The notes under the pieces are model-generated. The model was not told the origin of the DNA. It did no database searches and saw only the letters and a program-made list of their open reading frames with translations. Below are positions 11,070-21,100 of a stretch of 64,000 nucleotides of DNA, piece after piece. Position numbers and translations under genes: made by a program. Origin of the DNA: Strigamia acuminata (lineage: Eukaryota; Arthropoda; Chilopoda; Geophilomorpha; Linotaeniidae); the NCBI GenBank assembly GCA_949358305.1, contig OX442319.1, positions 11,346,001 to 11,410,000 of the forward strand, in the 5' to 3' direction. Numbering within the stretch: the stretch's first letter is position 1; every line of letters begins with the position of its first letter.

Positions 11070-11571
11070 TGTGAAAACTAATGTTTTAGTAAAATATTTT
11101 ATTGTTGAATTTTTATTAAAAGGTTTTGGGAATTTTTGTATTAATTAAAATAGATGATGGTGAATTTGGATTTTTTAGTGTTTTCTATTTTTAATTGTTT
11201 ACTTGAAGATTTTGAAGGGAAAAAAGTGAGTCATTGTTAAAAAAGGGAACTTTTTGTCCTGTTTTCCGAGAACTTGTTAATTTTCACCAGATGTGGTGAC
11301 ATGTATTGTTTTGGGTTTTTGACCCTTTTTCTGTCTTTTGTTCTTGATTCCAAGAACAAACCAATTATCTGTAGCATAAAAGTAGTTTTCTTTGCTTAAA
11401 TAAATCAGTACAACATTTTCACTTTAACCAAGCAGAGCTGCTCTTGCTGAGCAGTTAGAATTTATTTTGTATTCACACACTGAAAAAGAACTTAGAAATT
11501 TCCGAAACCTGAACCAACTGAATTTACATCAAAAAGAGAACTTTCAACATTTATAATTTGGGATTTTCACA
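11070..11571 (+). repeat. BEL/Pao 3' LTR
   Basis: A second copy of the 502-bp LTR. The base run directly before it is a C-rich tract (11060-11067) rather than the purine tract expected for plus-strand priming. Confidence 0.95.
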
Positions 11572-12240
11572 GTGACAAAATAGAGACAAATTCGTCGGAA
11601 AATTCAGCAGATAATTCAGCTCAAGATGTTCGAAGTGATCAATCGACGGCCGATTCTTGCGATCCAGCCAAACGAACGCCAGAGAAGACATCTGAGTCTT
11701 ATAAAGAGACGCGGTCACGGATTACGGAATAGTTTTTATGGATAACGTACCGGTAAAAATCTAGAGACTCGTTTTATTGAATTGGTGGAAGTAAATGAAT
11801 ATTTTATGGTACTTTAGTTTATTTACTTCTGTTACCTCTCGAGTATTCTATTACTTCTTAGCGATTTCATGCATTTTAATTGTATTTTTATTAGATATCA
11901 AATAATTTAATACCCCAGGATGAAATTACGCGATTAACTCACGCAAATACAATGACCTCATCTGATCTTCGTTCGTTTGAAATTGCATCCATTAATAAAG
12001 TGAGTGGAGATTAAAAATTAATATTATTTTAATCTAATTTTAATCTAATTTTAATCCTAATTTCAGGTGGCTTGGAGTCCAAACTTCGGATCGCATTTAT
12101 TAGTGGCTTCGGGTGAAAATTCAGGATTAATTAGGATCCATCGAATTCATTGGTTGCAGCAGACAAAAGTAGAAAAACTACGGGTTAAATTGCAGATGAA
12201 CAGTCAAGTGTCAGACGATGTTGTAAATAAAATGAAATAA
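11572..12240 (+). pseudogene. Right part of the WD-repeat / TFIIIC-like gene
   Basis: Reading continues from the left part across the target duplication: GDKIETNSSENSADNSAQ, then a shift of frame near 11700 before RDAVTDYGIVFMDNVP and a donor GTAAAAAT at about 11753. The next exon follows TATTAG at about 11894 (ISNNLIPQDEITRL) and ends at GTGAGTGG. The last exon starts near 12067 (VAWSPNFGSHLLVASGENSG, then LIRIHRI) and ends in TAA at 12240. The WSPN...SG.IR pattern is WD-like and recalls the C-terminus of TFIIIC subunit GTF3C2. Insertion plus the apparent frameshift make it a pseudogene. Confidence 0.5.
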
Positions 12241-12437
12241 TTAAAGAAAATGTCTAATTAGCATAATTTTTAATGCAATTTCTTTGAAGGTTTAGAGTTT
12301 AACTTCGGATGTTGATAATTTTGAAACTCGTCAATCGAATTGCAATGTCATCATTTTTATTAATAAATAAAAAATTCCAAAAAAAATTACTTTGACCAAA
12401 TATTTTTATTTATTCACACGAATCACATTTCTTCAGT

Positions 12438-13735
12438 TTAAACAACAACAGGCGCTTCATCATCATCTTCCCTATCAAAATCCCACTTGAATGTTTTCGT
12501 TAAATATTTTTTTAAACCTTCTACCCTTTTCTACAATTTCGTGCGGTACTTGTTGGTTCCCGTTCAAATTGGAGAAGAAAGAATGCAATGTGTTGACGAG
12601 GAAGTTTTCACGACTGACAATATCTACAAAGAAATCGCGAGGAATTTCCTGAAGTTGGTGATGAAGTACAAAAATGAATTTTGAATATAAATCTGCGTAT
12701 TTCGTAAGAGCATTGTCACACGAGCACAGCAAGTGGATTAAATGTTTCCATTCTTCAAATGCGTCGTACACCTGTCCTAAAATAAAACAAATAAAAGCCA
12801 TTTGAAGTTCTCCGAGAATGTCTTCAGGATCTGTATACAATTTGAGCATTTGATCTAAAGTATAGGTCAAATCTAAACTGTTTTGTGATTTCACAAAAAA
12901 TTTAAGTTACTTTTTTAAAATCAAAATTGTCTTTTTTTTCTTCTTACTTTTTTCAGGAAATTTGGAAAAACGAATTTCCGTTCCGGGTTTTTGACACATT
13001 TTCGAAAGAAAATCATCTAGTTTTGGTCTCTTATTTGTTCTTGTTGACGATTCACTCTCATCAGTTATTAAATGGGAAACTGACGAAATTTTTTTGTTTA
13101 ATGGCTGCACCCGTTCTAAAACTGCGTTTAAGAGAATAAGTTTTGTATAAAATATTTTACAAAATACGAAATTTTTTTTCTTACCAGTCATGTAGTAGGT
13201 CTGGAAAATCCATTTTTCCCAGTTGTCGTATGGATAAGCGCCTAAATGTTTGTCAAGCTCCCTTAAATTCTCTTTAAGCCTGTCTATTTCTTCATCTGAA
13301 ATGACTTCATCTTTGATATCTATATTGAACGATACACAATTCAGGTTACAGACCAATTTAAACGTTAATTAAAATAACCTTCGAGATATTTATCCCATTT
13401 TGTAACAACTATTTCTCCTTTTTTGAATTAATGAAAAAATCCAGTTCTGGGTGCCATTTGGTTGTCCCGACTAACTGCACTGAAATAAAAAAAAAAAATT
13501 GTGGTCATTAGTCATTGCAAAATCCAAATCCAAATTTTTAATCTCGAAATTACCTGTAATATACAAAATGAATGCCCAGAGGAATCATCTTGACACCTTT
13601 GAAATCGGTTTCCACATTCTAAGTATTGTGATCTATTCCAAATTCAGTTTTTGGTGGTACATCTAAAAATATTAATGTCACACCTTTGCGAAATAAAGTC
13701 TTTGCAACATCAGGATCCATATCTTGTGAAGCCAT
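12438..13735 (-). pseudogene. AAR2: AAR2 splicing factor homologue, pseudogene
   Basis: The exon order and sequence match AAR2, the U5 snRNP assembly factor. The N-terminus (MDPDVAKTLFRKG, then PPKTEFGID) is in 13735-13555; later exons encode LRELDKHLGAYPYDNWEKW, KPGTEIRFSKFPEK and, at 12894-12475, EDILGELQMAFICFILG and EIPRDFFVDIVS. Four lesions are visible: a TAG at 13619-13621 where the family has Trp; a TAA in the next exon after GFFH; no AG acceptor before the KSQNSLDL exon; and a seven-T run near 12508-12514 where six would restore the expected C-terminal frame, which otherwise continues to TAA at 12438. Introns are retained, so it is not a processed copy. The flanking channel genes are free of such errors, so poor base quality is an unlikely cause. 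A functional copy should exist elsewhere. Confidence 0.85.
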
Positions 13736-15150
13736 TGTCAATTTTACACAGGTACACGGGTTTTAGCAATGTCGCTCTCTCACTTAATGATGTTTGGCCT
13801 TGGTCCAAGGTTTGGCACGTGATTGGCACTCCTCTCCAATTCTTATCACGTCACTCGGTCACTCACCCCACATTTAGCCAGTGACTTTGACCCATTTTTC
13901 ACCCCTTTGTTTTTCAGTGAAGAAAACGCAAAACTTAGGGGGCACAGAAAGGCTTGGGTGCATTGCACAACTCAAAAAACACATCAAACTCAAGTTGTGT
14001 GTTCTTACAAGGAATGACATTTACTTTTGTGGCTCAATCAGAGGAAAAAAATGTTTGAAATTAGCAAAAATGCAAGTGCAAAATGGAGAGGTCGGGGGCA
14101 AATTGAAAAATTGTCGGTGCAGACGACAATTAAATTAAATCAAATGATAAAACCATGCAATATTTAGCCCAATTTAGTCTCAGGAGAGAGCATAATATTT
14201 TTCCTCGTTGTTTTATAGCCGTTTGTAGTGAATTATAGTTTACTAAATTTGAATTTCGAGCTCGTTTTTGAGCTTTTTATTCTGGCGATAGATGGCGACA
14301 CGGTGAAATAGCTAATTCTAGTTTAATTAAAATAAAATAAAGTTTTTTGCGAGGAATTGCAAGAATTAGTAAGTCGGAGCACTTTGGATCGAAAACTTTA
14401 ATGCATTTTGTGGCTAAATGGAAGTCGATCCGTACTTAAAAAGACATGTAATATTTATTCGCTCTGGTGCAGTTATTTTCTTCTGTATAACGGCAAATAC
14501 AAACGGCAATAAATTAATGTATATAGGTTTTTGCAAGTAAAATAAGTCTTATTTCATCAAATAATCAGATTTTAACGAAGGTGATATTGTTTTGAAAACA
14601 ATAATTTGACGCGCTGTCTTTGAAATTGTTGGAAAACAATGTTTTTCGCATGTTTTCCAACAATTTCAAAGATAGCGCGTCAAATTATTCCGATGGGCGA
14701 CTTCGCTGCGAAACACGTGGTCGCTAAGCAACGGAGCGATGGATAATTCTTACCATTCTATTTTATATTGGTTTAAAAAAAGAAACCATGCATAATTTAT
14801 TGAGCATGAAATGAGATTCACTTTTTAAAGTGGTCAAAATGGAAGCAAATAAACTACCGGTGTTTTAATTCGTTTTTAATTTTTAATGCCAAACAGATTA
14901 GCGTAAAATGCTCCAATACATAAATATAAATCAAATAAAAATGACGTTTAGAAGTTTTTTTTTTGTTAGAAACCAATTTGGAAATTCTATTATAGGAAAT
15001 TATGCGGAATGGTGGGGGAAATGTTTGCACCTGTGTGAATCTAATAAAATCACAGAAATTTATGACTTCTAGGACAAATATTCTTCAAAAAAATTAATAT
15101 GAAACATGAAACTTTGACAATTCAATTTGTGGCGCAAGTCGGAGAGTTTA

Positions 15151-15152
<2 letters not shown>
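13736..15152. other. Spacer without recognised genes
   Basis: AT-rich, non-coding by inspection. Open frames at 13651-14138 have no family signature. The only structured feature is the inverted repeat at 14600-14689. Confidence 0.5.
14600..14689. repeat. Near-perfect 39-bp inverted repeat (hairpin)
   Basis: Arms 14600-14638 and 14651-14689 are complementary except for one G/A mismatch, with a 12-bp loop. No terminal duplications or coding sequence are obvious. It may be a foldback remnant or a transcribed hairpin. Confidence 0.8.
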
Positions 15153-15187
<35 letters not shown>

Positions 15188-15201
15188 TGTGTGTGTGTGT
15201 G
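15153..15201. repeat. GT dinucleotide microsatellite
   Basis: About 24 GT units with one interruption (GTGGGTG). A TATAAAT-containing stretch follows at about 15250, with no gene that I can support. Confidence 0.95.
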
Positions 15202-15768
15202 ACCTGTGTGAAGAGGGGCCGGAAGTGTCTTTACCCTTGAGAGGTGTGATATAAATGGCAGCAGGTGTTCCTCCCCCAATATTCAGTAAAGAGACACCAG
15301 TCTCCTTTAGGCAAAGTCAACCCGACAGGTGTTTGAAGAGAAATGCAAGAAAAATAAATGGAAAATATAAAAGAAAGAGAGAAAGAAAGAAAGATACGAC
15401 GTTCCTCGCTTTACTTGGGGCACATAACCATGAAATTAGCTTTTTTCCTGTGGCATAAAGGTGATGAGACAAATTATAAAAAGATTTTTTTTTTCTTAAA
15501 AGTTTAATTCCACATTACCGGTATGTTTGATAAATGATTTTTTGGTTAAATGCACTGCCATGAATATGTCATTATGTTTGATTCCAAGGCTTCTCACTTC
15601 CTCATAATAACCCAGGCCTTGATGTGACCTGATAAAGAGGTCTTCATTCAGCTGATTTACAACTGTTTCATTTGTTGTTTTATTTTCATTTTATGGAAGT
15701 TGTTGAAAAAGTTTTTGGTGGTAAACTTTATCAAGTTTCTGTTTTAAACATGCATTTCGTGGGATTTA

Positions 15769-15999
15769 AATTAATTAAATTAAATTTAATTAATTAAATT
15801 AAATTTAATTAATTAAATTAAATTTAATTAATTAAATTAAATTAAATTAATTAAATTAAATTTAATTAATTAAATTAAATTTAATTAATTAAATTTAATT
15901 AATTAATTAATTTAATTAATTAAATTAAATTTAATTAATTAAATTTAATTTAATTAATTAAATTTAATTTAATTAATTAAATTTAATTTAATTAATTAT
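15769..15999. repeat. AT-only satellite of TTAATTAAATTAAATTTAA type
   Basis: About 230 bp made only of A and T, built from overlapping palindromic TTAATTAA and AAATTT blocks with a loose 17-20 bp period. Strong cruciform potential; no coding content. Confidence 0.9.
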
Positions 16000-16436
16000 A
16001 ACAAATTTTCTGGAAATATTTTTTTTTTAAATTTTGAATTTTGAATAGAAATCAAAAAAGTCACTAATTCAAGAGACAATATAATAATTTTGTTTTCCAA
16101 AACTGGAATAATTGACAAGTCTAAATGACTCGGTAATTGAATTTTCCCTCAAATTTTCCGTCGAATTTTTCACTCGCCTTGACCTGCGCGCTCACGTGCG
16201 GGCTCGACCTGCACCCACCTGCGCCCCTCGCTTTTAATTTAATTTTTTAACTTTGGTTATTAAAATTTAGCAATATCTTTGGTTTATTTTTTGTATTTTT
16301 AATATTGTTTACTATTGGCTGGAATTAGGTTTTGCTTTCGTGTTAATTTCTGAATTTTGGAGTGTTTTATTACATAACTTGATCAAAACTGCCGGTAAAT
16401 TTCATATTTATTATTCAGTTTTAAAGATAATGATGT

Positions 16437-16454
16437 GATAATAATAATAATATA

Positions 16455-16491
<37 letters not shown>

Positions 16492-16516
16492 TAATAATAA
16501 TAATAATATAATAATA
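16437..16516. repeat. AAT trinucleotide microsatellite
   Basis: Imperfect run of ATA/AAT units with several TATAATATAA interruptions. Confidence 0.95.
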
Positions 16517-16529
16517 TGCATCTTTCCAA

Positions 16530-16602
16530 GTCCCATCGAATCCCCTCCGAATCCCATCCGAGTCCCCAGAATCTATCCGAATCCTACGAATCCCATCCGT
16601 AT
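16530..16602. repeat. Short degenerate repeat of GAATCCCATCC type
   Basis: Six or seven copies of a 10-12 bp unit (GAATCCCATCC, GAATCCCCTCC, GAGTCCCC and similar) next to the trinucleotide run. Confidence 0.7.
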
Positions 16603-17099
16603 AAAAAAAAAAAAACAAGTATTATCCTATAATATTCACAGCATTGTATCACAACGTTTATTAGCAATATCAAAAAGAAAAAACAACACATTATATTTTT
16701 GATGTTGTCGATCTAAACAAACTTAGTTTATTTAGCAGCTATAGAACATTTTTAATTTTATTATTAGTGGTGCTCTTTATTTATTTAGAAAAATTTAAAT
16801 GTCAATGGAAAAAAAATATTTTTGTACATTATTTTGTAAATTACATCTGCCTTGTGGCAGCACTGTTTTTAGAATATTTTACAGTAGTTTAATTTTATAA
16901 TAATGAGAAATAAAAGCATTTTCACACGAATCCGATGTTTTTTCATTTGTCGAAAGAAAAAGTAGAAAAATAGGTTTGATTCTGCATGTTTGCGACTCCA
17001 ATGATGAAATTACAGTTTGAAATTAATTTACACAGTTTTTATTTATTTGTTTGTTTATTAAAAAAAGAAATTGAATTGAAAATAAAGATTTTTGTCCGC
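16603..17099. other. AT-rich spacer with probable 3' end of the ICMT exon
   Basis: No gene is seen. Overlapping minus-strand AATAAA motifs at about 17040-17065 are well placed to end the transcript of the ICMT exon directly to the right. Confidence 0.4.
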
Positions 17100-17285
17100 T
17101 TATTGGTACTCTACCCTGAATCCCGATATAAAAGATAATCCAGTAGGCACGTTCTTCTGATATTTCACGTAATCTTGACCAAAAAAATTTAAAAGAATGA
17201 ATTCTTCTTCGTGTATCCGCTCGTTAAAGAAATTCCATGATGCGATAGTGTAACCGATTAAACAGATCGGATTGCACAACACAAT
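17100..17285 (-). pseudogene. ICMT: Last exon of isoprenylcysteine carboxyl methyltransferase (ICMT/STE14), fragment
   Basis: After an ATTGCAG acceptor the frame encodes about 61 residues with ICMT C-terminal hallmarks: LCNPICLIGYTIASWNFF, NERIHEEEFILLNFFG, and PTGLSFISGF before the stop at 17100. In the family this region helps form the SAM and prenylcysteine site in an ER membrane protein. The exon itself has no lesion, but I find no other ICMT exon in the 8.7 kb to its right, which are filled with nested mobile elements and then unit D. It is therefore either an orphan exon or the end of a gene whose other exons are out of reach; I favour an orphan. Confidence 0.75.
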
Positions 17286-17734
17286 CTGCAATTAGAAATA
17301 AACTTTTAGTGAGTAAATGCTGTAAAGAAGGCTGCAAAAGTACATTATTTGCTTCTAAAAAATGCTTATTCAAGAAACACAATTCCAGCAATTTCCATTA
17401 ACCCTTGGAGGCATAAGGGTAAAATGTGCCGTTCTGGTATAAGCCATTACGGATTTTGGGACAATTTTCAGGTCAGTTAGTTGAAGCGCTGTTTAGGTTT
17501 TTTGTAGTTCTTTACTAAATTTATAGAGGGCGCAATATGTTAATGCAATAATAATGAACTTTGAACCATCTGGTGGTGGTTTTAAACACTACCAGTAAAT
17601 GCAAAAAGGCTGTTAACTGAAGCGCTCTTTACTAAAGCAGCAAAGCCTGTTTAAAATTTTTGCTGGAGTTTTAAGGGGCACCAATTTTGCAAGAAGAATA
17701 ACTAATTAAATAAATGATGAATCAATACAAATTT

Positions 17735-17907
17735 TGTGGTGTCGTGGAATAGGCATAATAAAGGAGATCTGTTCAGTAGCATGACATGATACAAAGTGTA
17801 CCGCTCAGGTTTATTAATCATACAAGGTAACACCGGGCGCCAGGTGTCGCCTCGATTACACTGCCATCTAGTGGCTCATATTTACACTATAATATCACAA
17901 TATCACA
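17735..17907 (-). repeat. Gypsy 3' LTR
   Basis: 173 bp, TGTGGTGTCG...ATATCACA on the plus strand, with AATAAA in the sense (minus) orientation and a CTCF-like CCACTAGATGGCAG on the minus strand near 17861-17876. Confidence 0.95.
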
Positions 17908-18121
17908 TCACTTTTTTTTCCAAATTATAACAACATTTTGTACAAACATAATAATATAAATAAATTAAATTAAATGATTAAAACTTACAATGTATATGTA
18001 TTATTCCTTAACAATGTTTTTGGTCCAGGCCTGAACTCTTTCCTTTTCTCTTTTTTTTTCAAACACATTTGTTACTTATTAATAAAGTTAATTTGGCAAC
18101 AACATCCATTTGAAATTTTGC

Positions 18122-21100
18122 TCATCTCACATACATTTTCAAATAATCTGGAGGTCTTCTGTTCCGCTTGGACCTCCGTAATGGTCCAGGTGCTGGGCGA
18201 TTCAACGGTCGGCCCCTTGGTAACGCCTCTCCTGGTGGTGACCCAGGCTGCAAATGGGTATCTGCTCGTGGTCCTTCGGGTCCCGCCTCTATTTGGATGT
18301 TGTCTTCTCCTCGAATCCCGATATCCTCGTCCAGTGGAATGTAACGTCTTATTTTCGTTACATTTCTCTTAATAATTCGTCCATCAGACGTTTTCAACGA
18401 AACGCAATTTCCGTCTTTCCGGCTAACTGTCATTAGATCGTGTTCGTAAGCCAAATCCAACTTGTGAAATCTTGATTTCGCAACCAAAACTCTGTCTCCA
18501 ACCCGAATTTCACTTTCTTTACTTTTCCGGCTGTGATCTGCAAATTGTTTTGATTTCGCTTTTTCCTCCGCATCTTTATTCTTCACGATCCGATGTAGTT
18601 TTCCTCGTTGTTCTTTCATTATCTGTGGGATCTTATTCCTCATTTTTCTTGTGGTCATCAGTTCGTATGGTGACACTCCTGTAGTCCTATGTGGAGTGCT
18701 TCTGTACGCTTCTAGAAAAGTTCCGAGTGTTTTCTTCCAGTCTTCGCCTTCGATTTTCGCCGAACGAAACGCTTTTACAAATGATTTGTTTAATCTTTCG
18801 ACTTGACCGTTGGCCTGAGGCCAATACGGTGTAACCTTTCTGTGTTGCGTTCCACATTCGTCCATGAAGTCACGAAACTGCTCCGAAACGAACTGCGGCC
18901 CGTTGTCGGACGTCAACGTCTCGGGAAGTCCCCAACACTCGAAAGTTCCGCGTAGCCAACTTATTATTTTTTCTGCTTTCGTCGATTTTAAAATTCGTGC
19001 TTCCGGCCACCTGGAATAATAGTCCACCAGCACAATGATCGAATGTCCATCGTTAAATGGCCCGCAGATGTCCAGCGCTAAGTCCCGCCACGGCCCTTTT
19101 GGTAAAATGGTGCTTTTTATCGGCTCCGGCTTCTCTGTCGCGCTGCTGTTAAATTGACAGGCTCTGCACTGTCGCACTGCGCTCTCGACGTCGTGGTCAA
19201 GGCCCGGCCACCAGACCTTCTCTCGTAGGCGTTGTTTCGTACGTACGACGCCTTGGTGACCCCTGTGTGCCAATTCGATGACCTTTTTCCTCAACGCCGT
19301 CGGCATCACGATTCTCGTGCCGCGAAGTAATACGTCTCCCGCCATCGTTAATTCATTTCGAATCGGCTCGAATTTTTGTAATTCTTGCGTAAACTTCGTC
19401 GCGTCCCGTAAACTCGTGGCGATTGTGCAGATCTGACCGTCGGCCCTGGAAGCAACTTCTACGTGTTTCAAAGTCATCGCTTTCGGGATGGCATTTTCAA
19501 GGATGAAATGCACGTATTTTTCCGTTTTTCCAATCACCGTCTTCCCTTCTCCAACTGGAAGTAGTCTTGAGAGAGCATCCGCGATGTTTGAACTTCCTGG
19601 CCGATGTTTGATCGTAAATTCATACGGTTGCAGCCTCAACACCCACCTCTCGATCCGGGCGCTGGGCTTCGACTTCACCGAGTAAATAATTTCTAATGCC
19701 TTGTGGTCGGTTATCAGTTTGAATGGCATTCCAATCAAGTAGAGTCGGAACCTCTCGCAGCCCCAAACGACTGCGAGAGCTTCTTTTTCCGTGGTGGAGT
19801 ATCGGCGTTCCACGTCGGATAACGTCCTGCTGGCGTATGCGATAGGCTGATTCAAACCGTCGACTTGCCGTTGCACGAGGACCGCCCCTAATCCGACTGG
19901 CGACGCGTCGACTATCAATTCCGTCTCCACGTTCTTCTTGAAGAAGGCGAGCGTTCCCGAGCTGCACAAACTCTCTTTTAGCTTGTTGAAGGCATCGTTC
20001 TGTGGTTTTTTCCAACTAAATACGACGTCCTTTCTCGCCATAACTCTCAACGGTTCTGCAATGGTCGCAAAGTTTGGTATATATCTGGCGCAGTAATCGA
20101 CCAGGCCCAGAAAGCTCCTAATTTCCGTTTCGTTCTTCGGGGCCGTCGCGTTTCGAACCGCTTCAACCTTTTGTTCCGCCACGGAAATGCCTTTCTTTGA
20201 GATGATATGGCCCAAGAATGTCAATCTCGTCACGCCAAACGCACACTTTTTCAAATTTAACGTTAATCCGTTACGCATTAAAGTTTCTAACACTTTTTCT
20301 AGCCTTTCGTCGTGTTCTTTCGTCGTCCGACCATGTACGACGATGTCATCAAGACTATTACGCGTTCCCTCGCAATCGGCCAAAATGTTTTGGACGATTC
20401 GTTGATACTCCTCTGGAGCACTCGCGATCCCGAAAAATAGTCTTTTATACTGGAAAAGTCCGCGGTGTGTGACGAAAACTGTATATTTCCTAGAATTTTC
20501 TTGCAAGGGAATTTGCAAGTATCCCCACCTGCAATCTAATTTTGTTATCATTTCGGCCCCGTCTATTTCGTCCAGGACCTCATCCATCGTGGGTAATGGG
20601 TGGCGATTGCGCTTCACGGCCTCATTCACCGCGCGCATGTCGAGGCAAATTCTGATTGTTCCGTCCGGTTTTCGCACCGGAACCATCGGCGAAACCCATT
20701 CAGTGGCACCGGTGACTGGTTCGATGATGTCTGCTTTCAGCAGGTTATCAATTTCCGCATCCACCTGTTTGCGGATGTGAAACGGTATTCTCCGCACCAT
20801 TTGCGCCACTGGCCTCACCAACGGATCGACATGAAGTTCGAGTTCGTATTCCTTCAACCTGCCAATCCCATTAAATACTTCTTTGTATTTTTTAATTCGA
20901 ATACTTAAATCATCTCGGAGTTTCCCGACTGTCTCGTCAAACAGCGTGCTGTCATCCACCGCATTCACTATCTCGTCTTCCAATTTTAATATTCCGAGTT
21001 GTTTCGACGTTGCTCGTCCCAATAATGGCAATTTTCCCGATGGGACGACCAAAAACCTCGCGTTGACCGACTTCTTCGCAGTTCCCACTTCCGCGTGAAA

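Larger units (their letters stand above)
5203..11571 (+). mobile_element. BEL/Pao LTR retrotransposon, nearly intact
   Basis: A complete 6.4-kb element: 502-bp LTRs at 5203-5704 and 11070-11571, a primer binding site directly after the 5' LTR (5705-5722, TGGTGCCGAAACCCGGGA), one long gag-pol frame, and a 5-bp target duplication GTGAC at 5198-5202 and 11572-11576. I found a single mismatch between the LTRs by reading them side by side, so the insertion is young. Domain order and the 5-bp duplication fit BEL/Pao. It lies inside an exon of a decayed gene. Confidence 0.95.

Noticed and set aside
15240-15470. LTR or promoter-gene unit with TATAAAT and a 67-aa open frame
   Set aside because: No paired repeat, no target duplication and no homology in the frame; evidence is too thin.
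20330-20365. Gypsy reverse transcriptase inactive because YxDD reads SLDD
   Set aside because: Related invertebrate elements with ISDD-type motifs are common, and the rest of the frame is intact, so loss of activity is not supported.
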